From CAYRHJ01 sp964424105 (GTDB lineage Bacteria; Planctomycetota; Phycisphaerae; UBA1845), in the NCBI GenBank assembly GCA_964424105.1, contig CAYRHJ010000024.1, positions 1 through 64,000 on the forward strand: a stretch of DNA of 64,000 bases, read 5' to 3'. The position numbers and the translations under genes are program-made. Under the pieces are notes generated by a model. That model was not told the origin of the DNA, made no database searches, and saw only the letters and a program-made list of their open reading frames with translations. Positions 56,341 to 64,000 of this stretch are shown here, in pieces (the stretch's first letter is position 1; the number at the start of each line of letters is the position of its first letter).

Positions 56341-56514
56341 GCCGACCTTGTTCGCAGTGACAACGGCACGATCAACCTGTTCGACCTCTTCGCGGTGATC
56401 GATGCCTTCGGCGACCTCGACCCCTGCTGCGGTGGATGGAAGATCGTCGCGACGGATAGTAGACCATTTCGCTCCAGAACGGCGAGTTTTCGCCGCGAGC
56501 TACGCCGAACCTGA
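56341..56514 (+). pseudogene. Remnant of a dockerin-bearing protein
   Basis: A frame of 57 codons ending in TGA reads ADLVRSDNGTINLFDLFAVI and then DAFGDLDPCCGG. This matches the calcium-loop plus helix of planctomycete dockerin modules (the functional 'D-G-T-I-N-L-F-D' phrase). Beyond CCGG the frame (WKIVATDSRPFRSRTASF) is not dockerin-like. No start codon, upstream domain or ribosome site was found, so this is probably a gene tail left after deletion. Confidence 0.6.
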
Positions 56515-56792
56515 AACACCAGCCGGGGCGGAGTCCGAGTGAGGGCGAATGACATGGATATCGCAAGACTTCAGAAAAAATAGAACCAAGCAGCAAAAAA
56601 AGTCGATGGCATTGATGGGATTCCCAACCGGACAGGAACATGTTACCCATGCCCACGAGCGCCCCTTGGCACATGTCCCCGGTCAAAATACTGCTGAAAA
56701 GGACCGGGCGACGCTGCCGGCCAATAGACGCGACGGGCGAGGTTCGGAAAGGCAACTCAACAAGCCTTTTTGAACAAGAAGACGTTCCCCTG

Positions 56793-56821
56793 TTGACAGC
56801 GCGTCCGAATTGCCCTATAAG
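56793..56821 (+). promoter_or_regulatory. Near-consensus promoter of the candidate small RNA
   Basis: TTGACA (56793-56798, 6/6), a 17-bp spacer, TATAAG (56816-56821, 5/6). Predicted start near 56828. Confidence 0.82.
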
Positions 56822-56827
56822 CACTGA

Positions 56828-56996
56828 GGAGTGTGCCGGAGAGCCTGTGTTTGAGCGCAGCGCGACTCCGATCGACAATTGAATATGATCTGTCGGACGA
56901 TTAGATAGACAGCAGCCCGGCCGTTGCGGGAGGCTTGTTAGAGAATAGGCCGACGCGAAGGAGTGCTTTTTAGCCCTCCCTTGCGTCGGTTTTTTT
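56828..56996 (+). ncRNA. Candidate 169-nt small RNA
   Basis: Bounded by a near-consensus promoter and a strong terminator with no frame of note between them. Internal stems include CGACA...TGTCG (near 56872 and 56891) and AGCCT...AGGCT. It fits no RNA family I can check from sequence (6S, SRP and RNase P motifs not found). A second view is a leader with a premature terminator for the poly-Asp lipoprotein gene, which starts 164 bp further on. Either way the unit looks real. Confidence 0.6.
56950..56996 (+). terminator. Strong rho-independent terminator
   Basis: CCGACGCGAAGGAG (56950-56963) pairs with CTCCCTTGCGTCGG (56976-56989), mostly perfectly, followed by seven T residues. Ends the candidate small RNA. 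Confidence 0.9.
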
Positions 56997-57159
56997 GTTT
57001 GTGTGGCTCGAGGACTCCGCCATTGATCCAATGAGGAATCCGTGGAAGTCCGCCCTGTTGTTCGAAGTCGCAGTCGTCGCCGGGTGTCACGACACCTCGC
57101 ATCCCTGCGTCACCCACAAGGGGTGGCGCAATAGCAACTGGTTGAAAGGAAAACAACTC

Positions 57160-57978
57160 ATGGTCGTTCGATCGATTTCACTGCTCTTGGCGCTGTTGTT
57201 CTTGCCCGTCCATTCCGGCTGCGTGGAGCTTGTCCCTGGGACACTGGGGGAGTCCGCGGTCATCGTCGGAACCTTTTCCTCGCCGGCCAAGGTCGGAGGC
57301 CTCTCGTCCGTAGCCCAGGTCGGCTGTCCGAATGCCGTGGTGATATTGAACGGCGCCGTCGTCCCCATCTTGCTGGATGACGACTGTGCATTCTTGATCG
57401 ACGAAGTTCGGCCCGCGGAAAGCGTTGTTTTGACGATCGAGCTTCCCGACCTGGGCGTGAGCGGTACGATCGCGCTGGAAAGCGTCGGGGCGGCTGAACT
57501 GATCGAAATCCTCGTCGAGACCGCTGAGAACGGGCTGAGCCTTTCCGTCGTGCGCCGCGCCATTCCCGATGTGGACTTTCAACTTCCTCTCTTGATCGGC
57601 GGCAACAACGTCACCCTTTTTCTTCCCGCGGGCATCTACAATCAAGCGTTGACCGTCCAGGGCAACAACTTCACGCTCATAGGCGACTCCGGCGATGATT
57701 GCGGCGATCGGGGTTGGACCACGATCACCCAGGGTGTGGTGGTGGAAGGAAACAACGCCACGTTCCGCAACATCCGGTTTGAGGGACCGGTGGAAATCCT
57801 GGGAAATAACGCGAGTTTCATTAACACCTGCATCGGCGACGAACTCATCATCTTCGGAAACAACACCGAATTCAACAATCGCAATCGCGATTCTGACGAC
57901 GACGATGATGACGACGATGACGACGACGATGATGACGACGACGATGACGACGATGACGATGATGACGATGACGATTAA
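57160..57978 (+). CDS. Lipoprotein with beta-helix-like repeats and a 27-residue poly-Asp tail
   Basis: 272 residues from ATG 57160, with AAAGGA just upstream. The signal ends at the lipobox HSGC. The first 150 residues are unassigned. From about 155 a series of G-N-N units (IGGNNVTLFLPAG, then QGNNFTLIGDS, EGNNATFRNI, LGNNASFIN, FGNNTEFNN) forms a right-handed beta-helix-like stack. The protein then ends with D-S and 27 aspartates encoded by mixed GAC/GAT codons. This resembles calcium-binding or mineral-binding acidic tails; the role is not known. The mixed codons show selection for Asp rather than recent microsatellite expansion alone. Confidence 0.75.
   Translation: MVVRSISLLLALLFLPVHSGCVELVPGTLGESAVIVGTFSSPAKVGGLSSVAQVGCPNAVVILNGAVVPILLDDDCAFLIDEVRPAESVVLTIELPDLGVSGTIALESVGAAELIEILVETAENGLSLSVVRRAIPDVDFQLPLLIGGNNVTLFLPAGIYNQALTVQGNNFTLIGDSGDDCGDRGWTTITQGVVVEGNNATFRNIRFEGPVEILGNNASFINTCIGDELIIFGNNTEFNNRNRDSDDDDDDDDDDDDDDDDDDDDDDDDDDD
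57889..57978. repeat. GAC/GAT microsatellite coding the poly-Asp tail
   Basis: From 57895 to 57975 every codon is GAC or GAT (27 codons), preceded by GAT-TCT. Slippage could change the tail length in frame. Confidence 0.92.
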
Positions 57979-58067
57979 CCTGGATGATTGGCGAGCGCGA
58001 GTCTCACTGCGGTAACCTGATGGGGTCAATGCCAATCCTGGCTAGTATTCCGAACGGCTCCACGGGG

Positions 58068-58200
58068 TTACGCTACTTCTTCCAGGCGCCCTTTCCGATG
58101 CGTTTGCAGGATGCTGCGTAAACGGGTCAGATCCTGGTGGTCGCACACCGTCCGCAGGTGCGGTTCGATGTCCAGCAAGGTCGCAGCCGGCTGGCGAGGG
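58068..58200 (-). pseudogene. Possible coding remnant
   Basis: On the minus strand one frame reads LLDIEPHLRTVCDHQDLTRL and continues to a stop at 58068, with normal amino acid use. No start or matching upstream part was found, so it may be the tail of a deleted gene. Function not recognised. Confidence 0.28.
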
Positions 58201-58216
58201 CTTCGATGCCGCCTGA

Positions 58217-58390
58217 TCATGCGCGATCCACAAGAATTGGAGATATCTTCGCATGCGGCCGTCGATGGTTATAGTCGCGCCGCCACGCGGCGCCCAGCAC
58301 GTTGGCTTCGCGGAGGTCGGCGACGTCTTCGGCGTTGAGAAACTCGACGCGCCGCCACAGTCCAAACGGTTGCTTAATGATTCTGGTCTT
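58217..58390 (-). mobile_element. Remnant of an IS3-family transposase (OrfB C-terminus)
   Basis: The minus strand encodes RRVEFLNAEDVADLREANVL, then GAAWRRDYNHRRPHA and a stop at 58217. The E-L-N-A-E...A-W-R-x-x-Y-N-x-x-R-P-H ending is the classic DDE-transposase tail of IS3/IS911 elements. Upstream the frame is soon lost, with no integrase core or inverted ends visible, so only a fragment remains. Confidence 0.8.
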
Positions 58391-58486
58391 CGTACAAGCA
58401 ACGCCTGTTTCGATCGGAGTTCCGACAATTCCTCTGCGATCCGACGCGCGAGCGGCTCTGCTCCATCAGGGTTGAGTTGCGTCACT

Positions 58487-59740
58487 TCATAGAATTGGCT
58501 GTTCGGATCGGAGCTTCCTAGATTGTCCGATCGATAGCGGAGTAGAGTCGTGCCTACCCGAGCGCTGGAATTCGACCGCGCCAAGCAAGACCTCGTGCGT
58601 CTCCCGCGCCACCGTCGCCCATGTTCGGACGGACTTGGAAACCCGCGGGCCAGGCATTCGATCGATCACCCGCCGCACAGACCGCAGAAGTTCCGCCTGA
58701 TCTCCAACGGGCACCAAAACTCCGCTTGAACCGTCAATGACCTCCCCGTTGCCTCCCACGTCCGTACAAACAACAGGCAAACCCACCGCAACAGCCTCGT
58801 AAAGTGCATTGCACCAACCTTCGTTGTCAGTCGGAAGCACGAAGAGATCAGCCGCCCGCAACCATTCAGCCACGCAATCCGGCGGCAATGCACCGGTAAA
58901 CGTCACCACGTCCTGCAAACCGAGGTCACAAACTTCACGACGTAGACGCCCCTCCCAAGGTTCCTCAGCCCCATCTTGCCCGACGATGACATAGCGCGCT
59001 CTGGCGTTGTGTCGCAGCAATTCGGGAAGAATTCGCAACACACGATGAAAACCTTTCCGAGGGCACAAATGACCAACCGTTATCAGCAGAATCTCGTCCG
59101 CAGCTCGTCCCAGGTGCCGACGAGCAGCTTGGCCATCACCCGGATTGAAGATCGAGTCATCAACGCCGTTAGGGATCACGTGAATCTTCTCGCCCGGAAT
59201 TCCAAGCCGAACAGCCTGATTCTTGAGATCACCCGACACCGCTATGACCGTAGCCGCCCTGTTCAGCGCCCAAATGATCGACCGTCGTTTCATCGCGTCA
59301 GCGACAAACCGACCCAACACCCCGCGCAAAGTGACACTGAACGGAAGCCCCAGCTTTTGCGCTAGCCGCGCCGCCGCAACTCCGTCGGGCCAACTGAAAT
59401 GAGCATCCAAAAAATCGACCGACAATTTATTTTTCCAAGCAGACAGCAACGGCAAAACCGTACCCGCGTACAACGCCGGATTCAAAAAATGTCCAATCCG
59501 TGGAACGTAACGCATGGCCAAGCGATGCACTTCCGGCACCCCGTCGTTGACCAGCGGCCGTTGATAGTCACACGCTCCCAGTTCGACATCAGCCGCCATT
59601 TTCCAGAACGGAATTGGCATAGGTTGAATAACGCGGACCGTATCCAACCGGGAAAGGGCGCGAAGTCGTTCGCGAACGAATAGGCCCGCCATCGGCTGAC
59701 TAGGTGACGGATAACATAAAGACAGGCTGACAATATTCAC
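58487..59740 (-). CDS. Glycosyltransferase family 4
   Basis: 417 residues with two Rossmann-like domains. N-terminal part: VRVIQPMPIPFWK, then LDAHFSWPDGVAAARLAQKL. The donor-binding C-domain has VIPNGVDDSIFNP, LITVGHLCPRKGFHRVLRILP, YVIVGQDGAEEP, and PTDNEGWCNALYEAVAVGLPVVCTDVGGNGEV with the catalytic E-x7-E analogue. Probably adds a sugar to a surface polysaccharide. Its gene ends the cluster of ligase, GT4 and amidotransferase, starting only 4 bp after the amidotransferase stop. Confidence 0.94.
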   Translation of the reverse strand: MNIVSLSLCYPSPSQPMAGLFVRERLRALSRLDTVRVIQPMPIPFWKMAADVELGACDYQRPLVNDGVPEVHRLAMRYVPRIGHFLNPALYAGTVLPLLSAWKNKLSVDFLDAHFSWPDGVAAARLAQKLGLPFSVTLRGVLGRFVADAMKRRSIIWALNRAATVIAVSGDLKNQAVRLGIPGEKIHVIPNGVDDSIFNPGDGQAARRHLGRAADEILLITVGHLCPRKGFHRVLRILPELLRHNARARYVIVGQDGAEEPWEGRLRREVCDLGLQDVVTFTGALPPDCVAEWLRAADLFVLPTDNEGWCNALYEAVAVGLPVVCTDVGGNGEVIDGSSGVLVPVGDQAELLRSVRRVIDRMPGPRVSKSVRTWATVARETHEVLLGAVEFQRSGRHDSTPLSIGQSRKLRSEQPIL

Positions 59741-59743
59741 GGA

Positions 59744-61660
59744 TTAATCGGCGCCGACGGTTGCCAACGCCCCGCTATCGACGACAGGCGTCATGCGTCG
59801 AGAAATGAGATTCTGCTTCAGCCACTGTTCCAGCATTAGGAAGGACCAAATTCGGGCACCCATGCCCCGTCGGCCTTGTTGGAGCTGTTCCCATGCAACG
59901 GCGACGGATCGGCGATCCAACCAACGCGAAATTTCAGAATCGCTATTCAATACAATATCATGAACGCAATCGTGCAACGGCCCTGCCATCCATCGATCCA
60001 GCGGTACTTCGAAACCACGTTTGACCCGCCGGACGCTCTCACTACCGAGTGCCGGCTCCATCGCCTTTCGCAACCCGTATTTTCCGGTACCGCCCTGGAT
60101 TTTCAAATGCCTGGGCAATCTCGCCATCGTCTGAACAAACGGCGTGTCGAGCAAGGGAACACGCACTTCCAAACCGAAGGCCATGCTGGCCCGATCGACT
60201 TTGCAAAGGACACCATCCGCCAACCAAGTCTTGAAATCAACGTATTGTGCGCGAGACAGATCATCGCGTGAGGAGCATTGCTTGAAATGATGGCGAAGCA
60301 CTTCGAACGGTGAATAGTCTTTCAGAAAGCTCGCGGCTTCGTCGTTCAGCAGGGCGCGCGTTTCTTCCGGATCAAACCAAGCGACGTCGAGATAGTGCGC
60401 ATATTCGAGATTCTCTGTCAGCCCAGCCGCGGCACTGCGTCCCCGTCGCCCCGCGGCTGCGGCCATCGTCTTCACCAACGAGCGAGTGTATCGCCCCGCG
60501 GTCCATGGCCTGATCCATCGTTCGTGACCGCGGCGAATGTACCGCGAGTAACCGGCGAAAAGCTCATCTCCACCATCGCCGGAGAGCACCACCTTGACGT
60601 GCTCCCGCGCCGCTTTGCTGATGAGATGCGTCGGTATGGCTGACGGGTCGGCGAACGGCTCGTCGAAGCTTTCCGGCAGTTGATCCACCACGGCAAGCGG
60701 ATTGGGAAAAATTTCCTGTTCTCGGTGACGCGTGCCAAGTCGACTGGCCAGATCGCGTGCGGGCGCTCGTTCGTCGAATCGCGATTCGTGAAAACCCGCG
60801 GTAAACGTCTGTAGCCCGGCGTATCCGCTATCCGCGGCTGCCGCGACCACCGCGCTGGAATCCAGCCCGCCGCTGACAAATGCGCCCACCGGCACATCGG
60901 AAACCAAGTTGTATTCGACGCTGCGGGCGATTCCGTCGCGAATGACTTCCATCCAATCGGAATCCACAAGGAACGGATCGGCCTCAAATGCAACGTTCCA
61001 ATACTGCTGAACCTTGATGCGACCGTCTGACGAAATCAGTCTTTCAGCAGGTTGCAGCTTGAAAACGTCTTGAAGAATCGTACCCGGTGAAGGGATGTAA
61101 TGAAACGTGAGGTACTGATGCAGACTGTGAAGATCAAGCTCCCGGCCCACCGCGGCATGTTCCATCAAGGCCGTAAGCGTGGACGCAAAAACCAGCGTCG
61201 CCCCATTGTGAATATAATACAGCGGTTTGACACCAACCGGATCGCGGGCCAACATCAACGAGCGGTGTGCTTCGTCCCAGATGGCCAACGCAAACATGCC
61301 TCGAAGGCGTGTCACGCAATCGGCACCCATCTCCTCGTACAAATGTACGATCACTTCGCTGTCACACTGCGTACGAAAGCGATGCCCTCGGCTGACCAAT
61401 TCGCGTCGCAACTCTTTGTAATTGTAAATCTCACCGTTGCACACCAGCCAAACGGTTTCGTCTTCATTAGCCAGCGGTTGCCGTCCTTCGTGCGGGTCGA
61501 TGATGGCCAGGCGGGAATGACCCAAGACGGCCGTACGCAGCGTTCGGATGCCGCGGGCGTCCGGGCCCCGGTTCCGCAATCGCCCGACCATCCGCGTCAA
61601 GGTGTGACGGTCTTGCTGTGATAGCGTTCGATCGGAAACGATACCGGCGATTCCGCACAT
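59744..61660 (-). CDS. Asparagine synthase (glutamine-hydrolysing)-type amidotransferase
   Basis: 638 residues. Cys2 of MCGIAGIVSD is the glutaminase nucleophile; the pocket phrases RGPDARG and LVCNGEIYNYKELR follow. The synthetase half has the P-loop FVSGGLDSSAVVAAAA, then VVLSGDGGDELFAGYSRY and KVDRASMAFGLEVRVPLLD. Such paralogues in polysaccharide loci are probably sugar or peptidoglycan-like amidotransferases rather than true asparagine makers; the layout resembles exosortase-associated amidotransferase 1. It overlaps the next upstream gene by 64 bp. Confidence 0.93.
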   Translation of the reverse strand: MCGIAGIVSDRTLSQQDRHTLTRMVGRLRNRGPDARGIRTLRTAVLGHSRLAIIDPHEGRQPLANEDETVWLVCNGEIYNYKELRRELVSRGHRFRTQCDSEVIVHLYEEMGADCVTRLRGMFALAIWDEAHRSLMLARDPVGVKPLYYIHNGATLVFASTLTALMEHAAVGRELDLHSLHQYLTFHYIPSPGTILQDVFKLQPAERLISSDGRIKVQQYWNVAFEADPFLVDSDWMEVIRDGIARSVEYNLVSDVPVGAFVSGGLDSSAVVAAAADSGYAGLQTFTAGFHESRFDERAPARDLASRLGTRHREQEIFPNPLAVVDQLPESFDEPFADPSAIPTHLISKAAREHVKVVLSGDGGDELFAGYSRYIRRGHERWIRPWTAGRYTRSLVKTMAAAAGRRGRSAAAGLTENLEYAHYLDVAWFDPEETRALLNDEAASFLKDYSPFEVLRHHFKQCSSRDDLSRAQYVDFKTWLADGVLCKVDRASMAFGLEVRVPLLDTPFVQTMARLPRHLKIQGGTGKYGLRKAMEPALGSESVRRVKRGFEVPLDRWMAGPLHDCVHDIVLNSDSEISRWLDRRSVAVAWEQLQQGRRGMGARIWSFLMLEQWLKQNLISRRMTPVVDSGALATVGAD

Positions 61661-62898
61661 GGCGTGACCTCCGTCAGGTTCGATTGAGGCAACCGAAGTC
61701 GTGATTCATAGAACCGCTGGTACTCGCGCGCGACCCGAAAGGGATCACCTAGCCGCGCGACGCGACGTCGTGATTCAGCGCCGAACTTTTTTCGGCGACG
61801 ATCATCACTCGCCAGTGTGATCAACGCATGGGCCAGAGCGTCGGCGTCGTCCGGCGACACAACCAAGCCGCCCTGACCGTGCCCCACAATGTCCGCATGA
61901 TCACCAACGGCTGTCACTACCATCGGCAAGCCGCAGCCCATAGCTTCAAGAACGGCGTGGCTGATCTGCTCGTATCGGCTGGCATTGACAAAAATATCGG
62001 CTGCGTGCAGCGTTTCGACGGGGTTCTTGACCGTTCCAAGCCATCGTATGGACGCTTTGGCAGGAAGATTCGCGGATTTTTTCTGAAGAACGGGGCGAAG
62101 CGGGCCATCACCGGCAACCAGCAGCCGCAATCTCGGTACGGCTTCCGCCGCCAGCGCCAAGGCATCAATAACCGTGGAATGACCCTTCACGGGATAAAGT
62201 GAACCGACCATCGCGATGACGAAATCGTCATCCGACATTCCCAGTTTCGACCGTACCGTCTGTTTCTCCGCGGGACTAGCCGGCTTGAATTGCCGGTAGT
62301 CAATTCCATTTGCGATGGTAAGGATCTGTTCCGGGCTAATTCCTAGATCGTCGGAGAGTTGCCGTCGAGCGGCCTGGGATACGGTGGTGAAGTGGTATTT
62401 CCGCAGTCCCAGGCATCGCCCCATCAGCCGGCGTCGACCGCTGAATCCGTGCGGAGTTTCCAGGCCATGAAAGCCCAACACCAATTGCGGTCGGCGTTCG
62501 AATCGTCGATTCAAATTGTGGCGTTCGACCGTGCGACCGGCGCAAGAGTCAGGCTGCGAACCACGGCTCGCGAGCCGGCAGGCCACGACGGAGTCAAACC
62601 AGGTCGGCCAGTTTCTGGCGTGCACCAGGTCTGCCTTCGTGCGGCGAATGACATGAGCCAATTGGACCGCTGCAAACCGGCCGTGTTCTTTCTTCGCCAC
62701 GGACGCCAGCTCGACATGACTGGGAAGCTCCGCCGCAAGTGGCCCCGCCTCGTCCAACGTGCAGACAACGTGCCGCCACGAATCGCGCGAAGTGAGGCCC
62801 AACCAGTTGACCAGCCCGCGTTGCAAGCCGCCCTGTTCAAGCGAGGGAACGACGTGCACCACTGTTGTGTAGCAGGGGGTTTTGTTGTATCCAGCCAT
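61597..62898 (-). CDS. Glycosyltransferase family 4 (exosortase-locus-type sugar transferase)
   Basis: 433 residues from the ATG at 62898 (MAGYNKTPCYTTVVHVVPSL). The opening VVHVVPSLEQGGLQRGLVNWL is the signature of the sugar transferase found near exosortase/PEP-CTERM loci. The donor domain has ILTIANGIDYRQFKP, VIAMVGSLYPVKGHSTVIDAL, LLVAGDGPLRPVLQKKS, NASRYEQISHAVLEAMGCGLPMVVT and GGLVVSPDDADALAHALI. It overlaps the ligase gene (upstream) by 62 bp and the amidotransferase by 64 bp, signs of a tight operon. No exosortase gene is visible in this window. Confidence 0.92.
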   Translation of the reverse strand: MAGYNKTPCYTTVVHVVPSLEQGGLQRGLVNWLGLTSRDSWRHVVCTLDEAGPLAAELPSHVELASVAKKEHGRFAAVQLAHVIRRTKADLVHARNWPTWFDSVVACRLASRGSQPDSCAGRTVERHNLNRRFERRPQLVLGFHGLETPHGFSGRRRLMGRCLGLRKYHFTTVSQAARRQLSDDLGISPEQILTIANGIDYRQFKPASPAEKQTVRSKLGMSDDDFVIAMVGSLYPVKGHSTVIDALALAAEAVPRLRLLVAGDGPLRPVLQKKSANLPAKASIRWLGTVKNPVETLHAADIFVNASRYEQISHAVLEAMGCGLPMVVTAVGDHADIVGHGQGGLVVSPDDADALAHALITLASDDRRRKKFGAESRRRVARLGDPFRVAREYQRFYESRLRLPQSNLTEVTPCAESPVSFPIERYHSKTVTP

Positions 62899-63997
62899 CG
62901 ATATCCCAATGGGGCGGAGGTTGCCCGGCCCGCATTTGCATGGCCACGCGCTCACGAATGACGACTCGCTTCAAACAACCAGGCAATGCCAGAATCCACC
63001 AAAACGCCTCGGTATACAGTCGTTCAGTGAAGCATTGCGTTCCAGTGCAAATGATCAGCGACACGATCAAACCGAAGGCCATGTACCGCGTCCAGGCCGA
63101 GTCTTCCGTGTGGCGAGCTTGCCACAGACATTGAAAACACTGCACGAACGAAGTAATAAGCAACGCAACGAAAACAATGAATCCCTGAAGACCCAGCTCC
63201 GTCCAACATAGCATGAAAGTGTTGTGTGCGGCCCGGCGACCGAGTGTGGGATTCACAACGGCCATCATGGAACTGAAGTTGCCGATGCCAATGCCCAAGG
63301 GGTGATCGCGGATCATCTGCCAGGCGTCTTGCCAGATTTCCAAACGATACGAAACCGCCGGATCATCCATCAGGGTTTCCTGACTGCGCATGGTTCCCAT
63401 TCTCTCCCAGTAGGGACTGTCCGTCAGTGCATAACCGCAACCCAGTGCAATGAACATGGCAATGTACGTCTTGAATCGATGTCGACGAGGTGCGAACAGA
63501 CACGTCGCGATGGCCCCGCAGACGAGTCCGACGAAAGCGGATCGGGTTCGGCACAAGACGACGGTATTGATGGTCAATGCGCCGCCCAGACCAATCACGC
63601 TTCGAGCCAGCCACGATCGATTGATCATGAAGAACGCCCCGATGATGGGAAGCATCATGGCCATATGGGCCGCCAATCCCGAAGCGTGTCTGAAATCCGG
63701 CCCGCCCACTTGATCCAACCGACCTCGTGCAAAGGCACCTCGCGGCGCCGTCCACGCGTCGTATCCTATGTAAATGCTTCCAAAGACAAGCGTCCACATC
63801 ACTATCGTGTAGTTTCGCTTGTTCGTGGTGACGCGAGAAAGACAGAACACGAACACCATGATCTTGACGAACTTATCCAGTAGAACGTCCGATTCACGCG
63901 ACAGTCCCACGCCCGTCAACTCGCTCAGCAACACAATGAGGACCATTACCATGGCCAATGTGTCCCATAGGCTCAACGCGGGTCTCACCGAGTCCAT
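62837..63997 (-). CDS. O-antigen ligase/polymerase-like membrane protein, possibly cut by the window edge
   Basis: 386 residues visible. The sequence is dominated by membrane helices (LWDTLAMVMVLIVLLSEL, then IMVFVFCLSRV). The Wzy_C ligase signature is present: IRDHPLGIGIGNFSSMMA and AAHNTFMLCWTELGLQGF, with the conserved His. The first codon lies three bases from the right edge and the first helix is close to it, so the true start may be outside. It transfers or polymerises a lipid-linked glycan on the periplasmic face. It leads the cluster with two glycosyltransferases and the amidotransferase. Confidence 0.88.
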   Translation of the reverse strand: MDSVRPALSLWDTLAMVMVLIVLLSELTGVGLSRESDVLLDKFVKIMVFVFCLSRVTTNKRNYTIVMWTLVFGSIYIGYDAWTAPRGAFARGRLDQVGGPDFRHASGLAAHMAMMLPIIGAFFMINRSWLARSVIGLGGALTINTVVLCRTRSAFVGLVCGAIATCLFAPRRHRFKTYIAMFIALGCGYALTDSPYWERMGTMRSQETLMDDPAVSYRLEIWQDAWQMIRDHPLGIGIGNFSSMMAVVNPTLGRRAAHNTFMLCWTELGLQGFIVFVALLITSFVQCFQCLWQARHTEDSAWTRYMAFGLIVSLIICTGTQCFTERLYTEAFWWILALPGCLKRVVIRERVAMQMRAGQPPPHWDIDGWIQQNPLLHNSGARRSLA

Positions 63998-64000
63998 GCG

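Noticed and set aside
57178..58035. Minus-strand frame with an apparent long hydrophobic Val/Ile N-terminus
   Set aside because: The hydrophobic run is the antisense of the poly-Asp codons; it is an artefact, not a membrane helix.
58042..58584. 180-codon minus-strand frame downstream of the glycosyltransferase gene
   Set aside because: It overlaps the glycosyltransferase end and covers the IS3 remnant in another frame; composition is not protein-like.

Overview
The window (about 58-60 % G+C by eye) looks like one contiguous, gene-dense stretch of a bacterial chromosome, most likely a planctomycete or close relative. This rests on dockerin-type repeats in a lipoprotein, a type IV pilin-like N-terminus on a large secreted protein, many secreted proteins of unknown function, and heavy seeding with short palindromic dispersed repeats, two of which sit in frame inside a protein. 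The lineage is inference; the window contains no rRNA. No phage, plasmid, CRISPR array or defence island was seen.

Layout. 1-8.6 kb, minus strand: ftsK, then a three-gene piece of a Tad-type pilus/secretion system (secretin, CpaD-like lipoprotein, TPR lipoprotein ending in a dockerin pair) and a secreted C-anchored protein with its own terminator. 8.9-19.7 kb: housekeeping genes hemB, mutS2 (no Smr domain), an HtrA protease, queC, rsmG, an ECF sigma factor with a membrane anti-sigma protein, and aspS. 19.7-20.6 kb: a REP-associated tyrosine transposase flanked by three REP palindromes. 20.6-26 kb: rnhA, a B12-type radical SAM protein, a pilin-like protein, a zinc-ribbon protein, and a long non-coding stretch with a MerR-like promoter layout ahead of a secreted Cys-rich protein. 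26.4-32.9 kb: tRNA-Gln followed by glmU(N-terminal part)-prs-rplY-pth-rpsF-ssb-rplI-dnaB, a nucleotide/translation/replication run. 32.9-37.2 kb: a repeat graveyard, purN, a MATE exporter, a 25-codon gene with its own strong promoter and terminator, a 279-bp MITE-like element, and a secreted protein whose Shine-Dalgarno sequence lies in a perfect hairpin loop. 37.2-56.3 kb: M1 peptidase with HEAT repeats, an orphan solute-binding lipoprotein, DUF1801, PilZ and HDOD signalling proteins, lysC, a thermonuclease, cystathionine beta-synthase, a YdeP-type molybdoprotein, a GT-C/TPR membrane protein, an M28 peptidase with PDZ, and an apparently leaderless thioesterase. 56.3-58.4 kb: a dockerin remnant, a candidate 169-nt small RNA, a lipoprotein ending in 27 aspartates, and an IS3-type transposase remnant. 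58.5-64 kb, minus strand: a polysaccharide cluster (O-antigen ligase, two GT4 glycosyltransferases, an asparagine synthase-like amidotransferase) running off the right edge.

How the parts fit. The central run is ordinary essential metabolism. The secreted and lipoprotein genes, the Tad fragment and the glycan cluster describe a cell with an elaborate outer surface. The less expected content is in the gaps: compact regulatory or RNA units with near-consensus promoters and terminators, and several families of small mobile repeats.
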